Assembly (NCBI RefSeq): GCF_007829875.1
Contig: NZ_VIWV01000001.1
Span: 3,256,501-3,320,500, forward strand
Reading direction: 5' to 3'
Origin: Streptomyces capillispiralis
GTDB taxonomy: Bacteria; Actinomycetota; Actinomycetes; Streptomycetales; Streptomycetaceae
Length of the DNA: 64,000 nt
The notes below the pieces were generated by a model, which worked only from the letters and a program-made list of their open reading frames with translations, was not told the DNA's origin and ran no database searches. Position numbers and translations under genes: made by a program. This document shows, in pieces, positions 19,081 to 28,825 of this stretch; within the stretch, counting starts at the first letter, position 1, and each line of letters starts with the position of its first letter.

Positions 19081-19397
19081 CCCGCCCAGTGTCTCAGAGC
19101 GGCATTCCGCTGCCGCTCGGCCGGGGCGGGGCATGCGGCCCGCCGCTTCCGGGGGCGCCGCCGCGCCCACCCTCCCCATCGCCCCGGCGCCGCGACTGCC
19201 CGCGGTGAACGACGGCGCGACCGCCCGCGGCAGCGCTGATGCGCCGCGCACGGCGCGGAGGGGACGGGGCGGGGGTGTCCGCCCGCAGCGGCCGGCGCGT
19301 CCGCACCCCGAGCCCTCTCAACCGACCGATTCCGCGCCGGACCGAGGACGGACCCCCCCGCCCGTGGGCGCCGCAGGCACCGGCACCGCACCCGGCC
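19081..19397. other. Gap without a recognised gene
   Basis: 317 bp between the start of alr and the end of the NAD(P)HX repair gene. It is very C/G-rich (runs of CCGCACCCC type) and must contain the alr promoter. I see no convincing ORF, repeat or hairpin to name. Confidence 0.6.
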
Positions 19398-20837
19398 TCA
19401 CGCCGACCCCCGCACCACACTCCGCCAGGCCCCCGCAACCCCCTCCGCCACATCGTGCGCCCCCATCGGCGCCCCGTCCGCCGCGAACCGCCCCGCCAGC
19501 CCGTGCAGATACGCCCCCGCACTCGCCGCGTCCACGGCCGACAGCCCCGCCGCCAGCAACGACCCCGCCAGCCCCGACAGCACATCCCCGCTCCCCGCCG
19601 TGGCCAGCCACGACGTCCCCGTGGGGTTCACCCGCACCGCCCCACCGCCCGAGGACGCGACCAGCGTCGTCGACCCCTTCAGCAGCACCGTCGCCCCGTA
19701 CCTCCCCGCCAGCTCCCGCACCGCGGCCAGCCGCCCGCCCTCGACCTCCTCCCGCGCGACGCCGAGCAGCGCGGCCGCCTCCCCGGCGTGCGGGGTCATC
19801 AGGGTCGGCGCACGCCGTCCCCGTACCGCCGACGCCTCCGCCAGCCGCAGCCCGTCCGCGTCGACCAGCACCGGTACGTCCGCCGCCAGCACCTCAGCGA
19901 CCGTCGCCGCGTCGTCCCCGGCCCCCGGTCCGACCACCCACGCCTGCACCCGCCCCGCGTGCTTCGGCCCCCGGTCCGACACCAGCGTCTCGGGGTAGCG
20001 GGCGATGACGGCCTGCCCGGCGGGCCCGACGTACCGCACCGCCCCGGCGCCGCCCCGCAGCGCCCCCGCCACCGCCAGCACCGCCGCCCCGGGATAGCGC
20101 GCGGACCCGGCCGCGATGCCGACGACGCCCCGCCGGTACTTGTCGCTCTCCGCGGCCGGCACCGGCAGCAGCCGGGCCACGTCCGCGTGCTGCAGCGCCT
20201 CCAGTTCCGGCCCGTCCGGCAGTTCGAGACCGATGTCGACCAGCCGCACCGACCCCGCGTACTCCCGCGCCGGATCGATCAGCAGTCCGGGCTTGTGCGT
20301 GCCGAAGGTGACGGTGAGATCGGCCCGGACCGCCGCCCCCCGCACCTCCCCGGTGTCGGCGTCGACCCCGCTCGGCAGATCGACGGCGACCACCGCGGCC
20401 CGCGCCCGCGCCGCGGCGTCGGCCAGCGGTACCGCCTCCGGCCGCAGCCCGCCCTTGCCGCCGATCCCGACGATGCCGTCCACGACGAGGTCGGCCCGCC
20501 CGATCAGCTCCTCGGCCCCGTCCGTCCCCACGGTCCGCCCGCCCGCCCGGCGCAGCGCCGCGAGCCCTCCGGCGTGGGCGCGCTCCGGCGCGAGCAGCAC
20601 CGCGCTCACACCGGCGCCCCGCCGGGCCAGCCGCGCGCCGGCGTACAGGGCGTCGCCGCCGTTGTCCCCGCTGCCGACCAGCAGGACGATCCTGCTGCCG
20701 TACACCCGCCCCAGCACGTCCGCGCAGGCCGCGGCGAGTCCGGCGGCGGCGCGCTGCATCAGCGTCCCCTCCGGCAGCCGTGCCATCAGTTCCCGTTCCG
20801 CCGCCCTGACCGTCTCCACGCTGTACGCAGTACGCAT
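19398..20837 (-). CDS. nnrDE: Bifunctional NAD(P)HX epimerase / ADP-dependent NAD(P)HX dehydratase
   Basis: A 479-residue fusion that repairs hydrated NADH and NADPH. The N-terminal YjeF_N epimerase (residues 1 to about 210) has LVGSGDNGGDALYAGARLA and DGIVGIGGKG. The C-terminal ribokinase-like dehydratase has ESDKYRRGVVGIAAGSARYPGA, VGPGAGDD, TPHAGEAAALLG, VLLKGSTTLV and the catalytic-region signature TSWLATAGSGDVLSG. Both halves look intact. The ATG at 20837 begins MRTAYSVETVRAAE, usual for the family. It is divergent from the beta-helix protein gene and shares a 149-bp promoter region with it. Confidence 0.95.
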   Translation of the reverse strand: MRTAYSVETVRAAERELMARLPEGTLMQRAAAGLAAACADVLGRVYGSRIVLLVGSGDNGGDALYAGARLARRGAGVSAVLLAPERAHAGGLAALRRAGGRTVGTDGAEELIGRADLVVDGIVGIGGKGGLRPEAVPLADAAARARAAVVAVDLPSGVDADTGEVRGAAVRADLTVTFGTHKPGLLIDPAREYAGSVRLVDIGLELPDGPELEALQHADVARLLPVPAAESDKYRRGVVGIAAGSARYPGAAVLAVAGALRGGAGAVRYVGPAGQAVIARYPETLVSDRGPKHAGRVQAWVVGPGAGDDAATVAEVLAADVPVLVDADGLRLAEASAVRGRRAPTLMTPHAGEAAALLGVAREEVEGGRLAAVRELAGRYGATVLLKGSTTLVASSGGGAVRVNPTGTSWLATAGSGDVLSGLAGSLLAAGLSAVDAASAGAYLHGLAGRFAADGAPMGAHDVAEGVAGAWRSVVRGSA

Positions 20838-20894
20838 GCGTCCGAGTGTCCCGCACCCGCCGCTCCCACTCCCGCACCGGCGAAGCCCGTCCGC

Positions 20895-20923
20895 TTGACG
20901 CGCTGCCACGCCCTTGCCACACT
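20895..20923 (+). promoter_or_regulatory. Candidate promoter of the beta-helix protein gene
   Basis: TTGACG (20895-20900), 17 bp, CACACT (20918-20923) is a reasonable sigma-HrdB-type match. The two palindromes at 20941-20968 lie just downstream of the expected start site, where a repressor would act as a block. Confidence 0.45.
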
Positions 20924-20940
20924 CTCGGCCCCCCACAGGA

Positions 20941-20968
20941 TGAATCGATTCAGTCGAATCGGTTCGAC
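20941..20968. promoter_or_regulatory. Two adjacent operator-like palindromes
   Basis: TGAATCGATTCA (20941-20952) is a perfect 12-bp palindrome with the typical LacI-family core. It is followed at once by GTCGAA, TCGG, TTCGAC (20953-20968), a perfect 6-4-6 inverted repeat. They sit 19-46 bp before the ATG at 20987 and strongly suggest repressor control of the secreted protein. Confidence 0.6.
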
Positions 20969-20986
20969 AACAGGAGCAGAGGACCC

Positions 20987-22168
20987 ATGGGACGCAGAGC
21001 CGCACTTCTCGCAGCAGCCGGCGCCACCGCACTCCTCACCGCCGTCGGCACCATGACGGCCCCGGCCACCGCCGCCCCCTCCCCCACGACCACCACCGAG
21101 GCTCCCGCCCGGGCCGCCGCCTGCGGCGACGGCTCCTACCAGGCCGAGGCCGTGCTGAACGGCAGCACCTGGACCGCACGGCGCGGCAGCGGCACGGTCT
21201 ACACGGGCACCGACATGCGCGCGGCCGTACAGGCGGCGATCGGCAGCCTGACGTCCGGCCGCACCAGCAAGGAACGGGTCGTGGTCCGCGGCTCGGGCTC
21301 CATCTCCGCCGGTTCCCGCATCTCCCTGCCGAGCTACACGGCCCTCGACGTCTGCGGCACCATCAACGTCACCGGCAGCGGCTCGGGCGACCAGGCCCCG
21401 GTCTACTCCCGCGGCACCCGCGACATCGAGGTGCAGCACCTCAACGTCACCGGCGCCCCGCTGTACGGCATCTTCCTGCGCAACGTGCAGAACGTGGTTC
21501 TCGGCCAGATCGACATGCGCCTCTCGCGCGGCCTCGGCGTCCGCATCGACAACCGCGGCGACACCAGCCAGTGGACGCGCAACGTGCGCATCGACAACGT
21601 GTACGTCTCCGGCGCGTCCAGCCACGCCGTGGAGACCTACGGCGTCGACGGCCTCACCGTCGGCACGGTGACGGCCCGCAACGTCGGCGAGTCGGGCCTG
21701 CTGCTGAACCAGACGATCAACGCCACCGTCTCCAGGGTGGACGCGGAGAACGCGGGCACCGGCACCGGGTACGCCGCCTTCCGCATGGCCAACCGCAACG
21801 GCCGTATCGGCAGCTCCTACTCCACCAACATCCGGGTCGGCGAGGTCGTCGCGCGCGGCGGCGGACGAGGCGTGTTCTGCGTGTCGGAGAGCGGTGGGGC
21901 GACCATCGACAGGATCACGCTGTCGAACACGGGCAACAACGCGATCCTCATCGAGAACTGCTACAACGTGAACCTCGCCGCCCAGAGCGGCACGGTCACC
22001 GGCGGCGGCGAGATCCGCCTGGCGGCCCGCTCGGAGTTCCCCAACAACAAGGACATCACCGTCCAGAACCTCACGGTGACGGACTCCTCGATCCGGGAGA
22101 GCCCCTGCGGAGAGAACACCACGTTCCGCAACAACCGGCTGGTGAACAGCAGCCAGTCGATCTGCTGA
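20987..22168 (+). CDS. Secreted right-handed beta-helix protein (pectate-lyase-like fold)
   Basis: A 393-residue predicted exported protein. The signal peptide MGRRAALLAAAG...ATAA carries twin arginines, so Tat export is possible; cleavage is likely near residue 30. The mature part has repeated short strands with N-V, I-D and V-T pairs (VQNVVLGQIDM, TRNVRIDNVYV, VDGLTVGTVTARNVGESGLLL, GGATIDRITLSNTGNNAILIENC), typical of parallel beta-helix proteins that bind or cleave polysaccharides. I cannot name catalytic residues. Paired cysteines near the start and end may form disulfides. AGGAGCAGAGG precedes the ATG. Upstream operators suggest sugar-dependent expression. Confidence 0.8.
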   Translation: MGRRAALLAAAGATALLTAVGTMTAPATAAPSPTTTTEAPARAAACGDGSYQAEAVLNGSTWTARRGSGTVYTGTDMRAAVQAAIGSLTSGRTSKERVVVRGSGSISAGSRISLPSYTALDVCGTINVTGSGSGDQAPVYSRGTRDIEVQHLNVTGAPLYGIFLRNVQNVVLGQIDMRLSRGLGVRIDNRGDTSQWTRNVRIDNVYVSGASSHAVETYGVDGLTVGTVTARNVGESGLLLNQTINATVSRVDAENAGTGTGYAAFRMANRNGRIGSSYSTNIRVGEVVARGGGRGVFCVSESGGATIDRITLSNTGNNAILIENCYNVNLAAQSGTVTGGGEIRLAARSEFPNNKDITVQNLTVTDSSIRESPCGENTTFRNNRLVNSSQSIC

Positions 22169-22179
22169 CGGAAAGGCGC

Positions 22180-22211
22180 GGGGTGCGGCGGCCCCCTGGC
22201 CACCGCACCCC
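22180..22211. terminator. Hairpin between convergent genes
   Basis: GGGGTGCGG (22180-22188) pairs perfectly with CCGCACCCC (22203-22211). It lies between the beta-helix gene and the sigma factor gene, which converge, and probably ends both transcripts. Confidence 0.6.
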
Positions 22212-22229
22212 GTACGTCCGTCGTCCGTC

Positions 22230-23078
22230 TCAGTTCGTGGTGAGCATCCCCGCCCGCAGCCGCTTCAGGGTGCGGGACAGCAGCCGCGACACGTGCATCT
22301 GGGAGCAGCCCAGCCGCTCGCCGATCTCCGCCTGCGTCAGCTCCTCGACGAACCGCCAGTGCACGATCTTGCGCTCGCGCTCGTCGAGGTCGGCGATCAT
22401 CGGCGCCAACGCGTGGAAGTCCTCGACCAGTTCGAGCGCGGCGTCCTCGGTCCCGATGAAGTCCGCGAGCACGCTCTCGCCGTCCGGCTCGCTGCCGATG
22501 GCGGCGTCCAGCGAGGCGGAGTTGTAGCCGTTGGAGGCGATCCGCGCCTCGTTGACCTCCTGCTCGGTCAGGCTCATCAACTGCGCCAGCTCGGCGGTCG
22601 TGGGCGTACGGCCCAGCCGGCTGCGCAGTTCCTCGGTGGCGCGGGCGAGCTGCACCCGGGCCTCCTGGAGCCGGCGCGGGACGTGCACGGACCAGGAGGT
22701 GTCCCGGAAGAACCGCTTGATCTCGCCGACGATGTAGGGGATCGCGAAGGAGGTGAACTCCACCTCGCGGGACAGCTCGAACCGGTCGATGGCCTTGATC
22801 AGACCGATCATGCCGACCTGGACGATGTCCTCCATCTCCTCCGGCCCGCGGCTGCGGAACCGGCCGGCCGCGTAGCGGACCAGGGACATGTTCATCTCGA
22901 TCAGCGTGTTGCGCGCGTACTGGTACTCGTGCGTGCCCTCCTCCAGCTCCGTCAGGCGCCGGAAGAACTGCTTGGACAACTCGCGGGCGTCCTGCGGCGC
23001 GACCTGGCCGGGCTCGGCGACCTCCGGCAGCTCGGTCACACCCTGAGCTCGGTCGGTCCGTGCCATCGTCGACGTCAC
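22230..23078 (-). CDS. RNA polymerase sigma factor, SigB/SigF/SigG family
   Basis: A 282-residue alternative sigma factor of group 3. Regions seen are 2 (SLVRYAAGRFRSRGPEEMEDIVQVGMIGLIKAIDRFEL), 2.4 (FTSFAIPYIVGEIKRFFRDTSWSVHVPRRLQE), 3 (RLGRTPTTAELAQLM) and 4 (ELTQAEIGERLGCSQMHVSRLLSRTLKRLR). The GTG at 23078 is chosen because GGGAGGG lies 7-8 bases upstream; the ATG at 23066 would be too far from it. Family members respond to stress and differentiation signals and are held by anti-sigma HATPase proteins. None is encoded next to it, though a lone HATPase-type protein lies 1.1 kb away in the WhiJ-type module. Confidence 0.93.
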   Translation of the reverse strand: MTSTMARTDRAQGVTELPEVAEPGQVAPQDARELSKQFFRRLTELEEGTHEYQYARNTLIEMNMSLVRYAAGRFRSRGPEEMEDIVQVGMIGLIKAIDRFELSREVEFTSFAIPYIVGEIKRFFRDTSWSVHVPRRLQEARVQLARATEELRSRLGRTPTTAELAQLMSLTEQEVNEARIASNGYNSASLDAAIGSEPDGESVLADFIGTEDAALELVEDFHALAPMIADLDERERKIVHWRFVEELTQAEIGERLGCSQMHVSRLLSRTLKRLRAGMLTTN

Positions 23079-23172
23079 TGTTCGCCCTCCCTGTTCGATC
23101 GGCCCGGCTACGGGCACCGGTTCCACGCGTCTACCCCGGTCCACGCGATACACGCACTCTCTTTTCACACAT

Positions 23173-23310
23173 TCATCGACGGCGGCGCCGCAGCAGCCGC
23201 ACGAGAGCGAAGACGACGGTGAGCACGGCGGCGACAACGAGGAAGGCGTCACCCCAGAGGGGCAGGTCGACCCCGGCCCCGGGGAAGGCCAGCGACGGCA
23301 CCGCCCTCAC
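23173..23310 (-). CDS. Small membrane protein coupled to acpS
   Basis: A 45-residue ORF whose GTG (23310) overlaps the acpS stop as GTGA; a second in-frame GTG lies at 23301. The product starts near [20 protein letters not shown]. It has one hydrophobic stretch ([16 protein letters not shown]) and ends LLRRRRR, the pattern of a small single-pass protein with a cytoplasmic basic tail. No family is recognised. Coupling, composition and the lack of another explanation for the acpS-sigma gap support it. Confidence 0.5.
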   Translation of the reverse strand: MRAVPSLAFPGAGVDLPLWGDAFLVVAAVLTVVFALVRLLRRRRR

Positions 23311-23678
23311 CCCTCCGCGATCACGACCGCCGAGGCCACCCCGGCGTCATGGCTGAGCGACACGTGCCAGGACCGCACGCCCAGCTCCGCCGCCCGGGCC
23401 GCCACCGTCCCCTTCACCCGCAGCCGCGGCTGCCCGCTGTCCTCGCACCACACCTCGGCGTCGGTCCAGTACAGCCCCGCCGGCGCCCCGAGCGCCTTGG
23501 CCAGCGCCTCCTTGGCGGCGAACCGCGCGGCGAGCGAGGCGACGCCCCTGCGCCCCCCGCTGGGCAGCAGCAGCTCGCTCTCCAGGAACAGCCGCTGTGC
23601 CAGCCCGGGCGTCCGCTCCAGGGACGCGGCGAACCGCTCGATCTCGGCGACGTCGATCCCGACTCCGATGATGCTCAT
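23307..23678 (-). CDS. acpS: Holo-[acyl-carrier-protein] synthase
   Basis: A 123-residue phosphopantetheinyl transferase that activates the fatty-acid ACP. The family signatures are complete: [18 protein letters not shown] start (Mg-binding Asp 9) and [17 protein letters not shown] (Mg-binding Glu). The late [18 protein letters not shown] carries the conserved HVSLSH. It starts at ATG 23678. Upstream lies the accessory segment with the inverted repeats; downstream a small membrane ORF is coupled to it. Confidence 0.95.
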   Translation of the reverse strand: MSIIGVGIDVAEIERFAASLERTPGLAQRLFLESELLLPSGGRRGVASLAARFAAKEALAKALGAPAGLYWTDAEVWCEDSGQPRLRVKGTVAARAAELGVRSWHVSLSHDAGVASAVVIAEG

Positions 23679-23727
23679 GCGGGCACCTTATTGCGGTGGG
23701 GCGGGTGGAGTGAGCACCTGCTTCCAC

Positions 23728-23760
23728 GTGGCCGTCGGGCCGCCCGCTTCTTTGTCAGTG
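23728..23760 (+). repeat. 33-bp inverted repeat, left copy
   Basis: Begins GTGGCCGTCGGGCC and ends CGCTTCTTTGTCAGTG. It matches the reverse complement of 24141-24173 at 30 of 33 positions. The pair encloses about 380 bp. Confidence 0.85.
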
Positions 23761-24140
23761 CCCGAACGCCACCTACCGGAACTCACTGATCGACTACGCC
23801 TGCGCAGGACCCAAGCGGCCTCGAAGACTCATGGCCAAGGTCCACCGCATCCGCGAGAACTGAAAGGTGTGAGCAATCAACGGGCACCTGTCACCAGAAG
23901 GCTCAAATGAGCAGAGCAATGGCAGTGGCCCTCAACGTGCTCACACTTCCGCGATGGGTGCGCTGGCCCACCGGCAGCCGGCCGCTGAACCGGCCCGGCG
24001 TGCGGGCGGGACGCGACCGCGCCCGTCCTCCCCGGCCCACCCCGCAACCCACCCATGACCGCAAGCGTGCCTGGCCCCCGCCTCTCTCCGGGCCGCTCGC
24101 TCGCTTCTCCCCCGTTCTGACGCGGCTCGCGGAAGCACGA

Positions 24141-24173
24141 CACTGACAAAGAAGCGAGTGGCCCAACGGCCAC
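24141..24173 (-). repeat. 33-bp inverted repeat, right copy
   Basis: Reverse-complement partner of 23728-23760 (3 mismatches). Its CACTGACAAA end is repeated directly 30 bp further on (24171-24180), so the right side carries an extra terminal motif. Confidence 0.85.
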
Positions 24174-24185
24174 TGACAAACCCCG

Positions 24186-24599
24186 TCAGGCCGCACCCAG
24201 CTCGCACCACACGAACTTCCCCTTGTTGCCGTCCCGGGACAGCGGCTGCCACCCCCACAGATCGGAGCACGCCCGCACCAGCGCCAGTCCGCGCCCGTCC
24301 TCCAGCCCCAGGTCCGCGGACCGCTCGAAGGGCAGCGGCACGTCGGGCGGCGCGGGGTCGGTGTCCCACGCCCCGATCCGCAGCACGTCGGCCGCCCAGT
24401 GCACCCGCAGGGCCGCCGGCCCCTTGGTGTGCCGTACGGCATTGGCGACCAACTCCGCCGCGAGCAACTCGGCGACGTCGACCAGCCCGATCAGCCCGTG
24501 CATCGTGAGGATGAGACGGAGGGTGCGGCGGCTCACCGTGACCGCACGGGGGTCGTTGGGGATGGAGAGGGAGTACTCCCAGGACTCGCTTCCGGACAT
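24186..24599 (-). CDS. HATPase_c ATP-binding regulatory protein (anti-sigma-like)
   Basis: A 137-residue single-domain GHKL ATPase of the kind widespread in Streptomyces. The N box is LLAAELVANAVRHTKGPAALRVHW, G1 is IGAWDTDPAPP, and G2 is LEDGRGLALVRACSDLWGW. The ATG at 24599 has GGAG 8 bases upstream. Single-domain HATPases of this type act as anti-sigma or WhiJ-module partner proteins. It is divergent from the XRE-DUF5753 gene across 209 bp, which completes the three-gene module (HATPase, XRE-DUF5753, DUF397). Its target is not deducible here. Confidence 0.87.
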   Translation of the reverse strand: MSGSESWEYSLSIPNDPRAVTVSRRTLRLILTMHGLIGLVDVAELLAAELVANAVRHTKGPAALRVHWAADVLRIGAWDTDPAPPDVPLPFERSADLGLEDGRGLALVRACSDLWGWQPLSRDGNKGKFVWCELGAA

Positions 24600-24808
24600 G
24601 CGTGAACTCCGTTGAGATGAGGAAGAGTTTCGGCTCGCGGGCGGTGGCTCTGCCGCAACCGTCATGACAGGACGGAGCGGTGCGCTTCCGCTGCGCTTAC
24701 TTGATGTCACTGACGGTAGGCCTTGGTTTTAAGACCGAGCAAGTCATTCCCTTAATCTGAACCTGAAAGAGTCGCCGCGACAGGCGCGTTGAACCGAGGG
24801 GCAACCGG

Positions 24809-25645
24809 ATGGGAACCAGGCGCGAGCCAACGGCACGGCAAAGGCGACTGGGAGTCGAGCTGCGCAGACTTCGCGAGGCGGCGGGATTCAGCGCACGCGA
24901 AGCAGCGGCGCTGCTCGGCGTGAACTCCGTGCAGATCAGCCAGATCGAGTCGGGCATCGCAGGAGTGAGCGAGGAGCGCCTGCGCCGACTCGCCTCCCAC
25001 TACGCCTGCACGGACCGGGAGTTCATCGACGCGCTGGTGGCGATGGCCACCGACCGAACGCGCGGCTGGTGGGAGGAGTACCGGTGGCAACTGCCCACCT
25101 CGTTCCTCGACCTCGCCGAACTCGACCACCACGCCACGTTCCGCCACGAGGTCGCGATCCTGTACGTGCCGGGCCCGCTGCAGACCGAGGACTACGCTCG
25201 AGCCGTCTTCTCCGCCAGAGTGCCGGAACTGACCGCTGACGAGCTGGAAATGCGCGTACGACACCGGATGGCACGCAAGCGGACCGACTTCCCGTACACA
25301 CTGGTGATCCACGAAGCGGCCCTACGCATCAGGGTCGGCGACCGCGCGACGTCCCGCGCTCAGCTCATCGCGCTTCTGAACTCGTCTGAAGCGGACGACA
25401 TCACCGTGCGCGTCATCCCCTTCGACCTGGATAACTTCGGCCTGGCCGCAGGCACCATGACCTACATGGGCGGTCCCGTTGCCAGACTGGACACCGTCGT
25501 ACGCGACGCACCGCATGGCTCGGCCTTTGTCGACGCCGAGGCACAGCTCGGCGCCTATCGAATGCGTTTCCGTAAAATTGAAGCCGCGTCACTGGAACCG
25601 GAACGCTCGCGTGACTTCATCAACCGTCTGACCAAAGAGCTGTGA
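24809..25645 (+). CDS. XRE-family regulator with DUF5753 (WhiJ-like)
   Basis: A 278-residue DNA-binding protein. The N-terminal HTH is RRLREAAGFSAREAAALLGVNSVQISQIESG (about residues 18-48). The DUF5753 domain follows (TRGWWEEYRWQLPTSFLDLAELDHHA, YVPGPLQTEDYARAVF, RMARKRTDFPYTLVIHEAALR). WhiJ-type proteins act with DUF397 partners to repress development or antibiotic genes. The start at ATG 24809 follows GAGGGG. The stop overlaps a GTG of the next gene as GTGA. Several codons near the end (CGTAAAATTGAA) are less GC-rich than neighbouring core genes, in line with an accessory origin. Confidence 0.92.
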   Translation: MGTRREPTARQRRLGVELRRLREAAGFSAREAAALLGVNSVQISQIESGIAGVSEERLRRLASHYACTDREFIDALVAMATDRTRGWWEEYRWQLPTSFLDLAELDHHATFRHEVAILYVPGPLQTEDYARAVFSARVPELTADELEMRVRHRMARKRTDFPYTLVIHEAALRIRVGDRATSRAQLIALLNSSEADDITVRVIPFDLDNFGLAAGTMTYMGGPVARLDTVVRDAPHGSAFVDAEAQLGAYRMRFRKIEAASLEPERSRDFINRLTKEL

Positions 25646-25823
25646 GGCACTCGATGAACAACTGGCGCAAGTCGTCCTACTCAGGCCCCGACGACGGCAA
25701 CGACTGCGTCGAGATCGCGAACACTCCCACCCACGTGGGCGTCCGCGACTCAAAGGCCCCGGCCAAAGCCACCCTCACCTTCCCGGCCGGAGCCTTCGCC
25801 ATCTTCCTGGACGGCGTGAAGAC

Positions 25824-27671
<1,848 letters not shown>

Positions 27672-27732
27672 GACCGGCAGCCTACGATCCGTCAGCGGCC
27701 GAAAACGCCCGCCGCGTGCCCGGAATCGGAAA

Positions 27733-27772
27733 TTCCCACCGGTGCGCGACCGTGTCGGGGCACCGGTGGGAA
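27733..27772 (-). terminator. Intrinsic terminator after the lipoprotein gene
   Basis: A perfect 13-bp stem (27733-27745 with 27760-27772) and 14-base loop, 18 bp past the lipoprotein stop. On the minus strand it is followed by TTTCC. It separates this gene from glmS. Confidence 0.75.
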
Positions 27773-27790
27773 CGGAGAACGCGGAGTGCG

Positions 27791-28582
27791 TCAGGCGAGC
27801 TTGCCGACCTGGGCGTCGACGACCTCGGCCGGGACCTCGAAGTCCTCACCGGTGGCCACGGCCGCCAGGTTGACGGCGCTGAAGGAGACCAGGGTGGCGC
27901 CCTTGCGGACGACGACGATCTTGCTCGGGGCCTTGACGTTCTCGTCGGCGGCGACGGTCAGGGTGATGGCGGACGCCTCGTCCCCGCCCTCGGGCGCGGC
28001 GGTCGTGGCGACCTCGACGACCTCGGCCTTCTCGCCGGACACGGTGGCGGTGAAGCCGCCCGCGCACTTCTCGGCGGCGGCGGTCAGGCCCTTCATCGCC
28101 TCTTCGGCGCCCCCGCCCTCGTAGGAGGCGAGGTTGATCAGCATCTTGTCCACGTCGAGGCCGGCCAGGAGCGCCTCTTCGGGGCTGGTGCCCTCGGCGG
28201 GCTTCACGGGCTCACCCGTCCAGGACCGCTTCACGGTCGCGGCCGGCTCGGCCTGGGCCACGCCGGCCTGGGCGTGGGCCAGCGGCAGGCAGGCCGCGTC
28301 GTCCGTCTTGACCTGGTCCTTGGCGATGTCGTCCGTCGCGGCGACCTTGGTGGCGACCTTGCCGCTCTTGACGTCCGCCTGGGCGAGCGCGACCTTCTCC
28401 AGCTCGGCGGCGGTGAGCGCCTTGCCGGCCGGCGCGGCGGAGGCGGAGGCGGTCGAGTCGGCCTTGCCCTTGCTGTCGCCGGCCTTGTCCTCGTCGCCGG
28501 AGCCGCCGCAGGCGGTGGCGAGCAGGGCGAGCGCGGCGGCGGAGGCGGCGAGGGCGGTGCGGCGGACGGCGCTGGTTCTCAC
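27791..28582 (-). CDS. Unknown lipoprotein
   Basis: A 263-residue exported lipoprotein. The GTG at 28582 gives a textbook signal (VRTSAVRRTALAASAAALALLATAC; lipidated Cys 25). A linker rich in Gly, Ser, Lys and Ala follows, then a soluble alpha/beta region with many Ala, Val, Glu and Lys residues. The overall look is like the LppX/LprG-type or sensor-domain lipoproteins of actinobacteria, but I cannot assign a family with confidence. It has its own terminator downstream. The region upstream to coaA (243 bp) must hold two divergent promoters. Confidence 0.75.
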   Translation of the reverse strand: MRTSAVRRTALAASAAALALLATACGGSGDEDKAGDSKGKADSTASASAAPAGKALTAAELEKVALAQADVKSGKVATKVAATDDIAKDQVKTDDAACLPLAHAQAGVAQAEPAATVKRSWTGEPVKPAEGTSPEEALLAGLDVDKMLINLASYEGGGAEEAMKGLTAAAEKCAGGFTATVSGEKAEVVEVATTAAPEGGDEASAITLTVAADENVKAPSKIVVVRKGATLVSFSAVNLAAVATGEDFEVPAEVVDAQVGKLA

Positions 28583-28812
28583 GTAGGGAACTCTTTCTTC
28601 GAAGGTGCGGAGGACTCCGCAACACATAGCGCGCACTTTAAGACACAGCAGACTCACAAACGATCATCGAGCGATCACCCGGTATGCGACCGTGACACCG
28701 ATGTGATCTGCGCCGGGGACACCGACCGGGGCGGCGCGTGATGCGCGCGGGGCACGGACCGCGGCGGCCGCCGAGCGTGACACAGCCCACCTGCCGCTCC
28801 GTTCGAACTCCG

Positions 28813-28820
28813 TTAACAAT
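28813..28820 (+). promoter_or_regulatory. coaA -10 region, probable leaderless start
   Basis: TTAACAAT ends 5 bases before the GTG start at 28826, so transcription should begin at or next to the start codon. No ribosome binding site lies upstream. A -35 box is not clear. Confidence 0.45.
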
Positions 28821-28825
28821 GGACT

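Larger units (their letters stand above)
23679..24185. other. Non-coding accessory segment between acpS and the WhiJ-type module
   Basis: 507 bp without a convincing gene. It contains a 33-bp inverted repeat pair (23728-23760 and 24141-24173). It also holds a frame ending YRNSLIDYACAG, then PKRPRR and HRIREN before a stop at about 23863, which looks like the tail of a decayed gene I cannot identify. Base composition is patchier than in neighbouring genes, with A+T-rich spots around 23850-23915. Confidence 0.5.

Noticed and set aside
19239..21056. Long plus-strand frame rich in Arg and Pro
   Set aside because: Antisense to the NAD(P)HX repair gene and running into the beta-helix gene in the wrong frame.
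27672..27790. A glmS ribozyme upstream of glmS
   Set aside because: The region is only 119 bp, is occupied by the lipoprotein terminator, and shows no ribozyme-like core.
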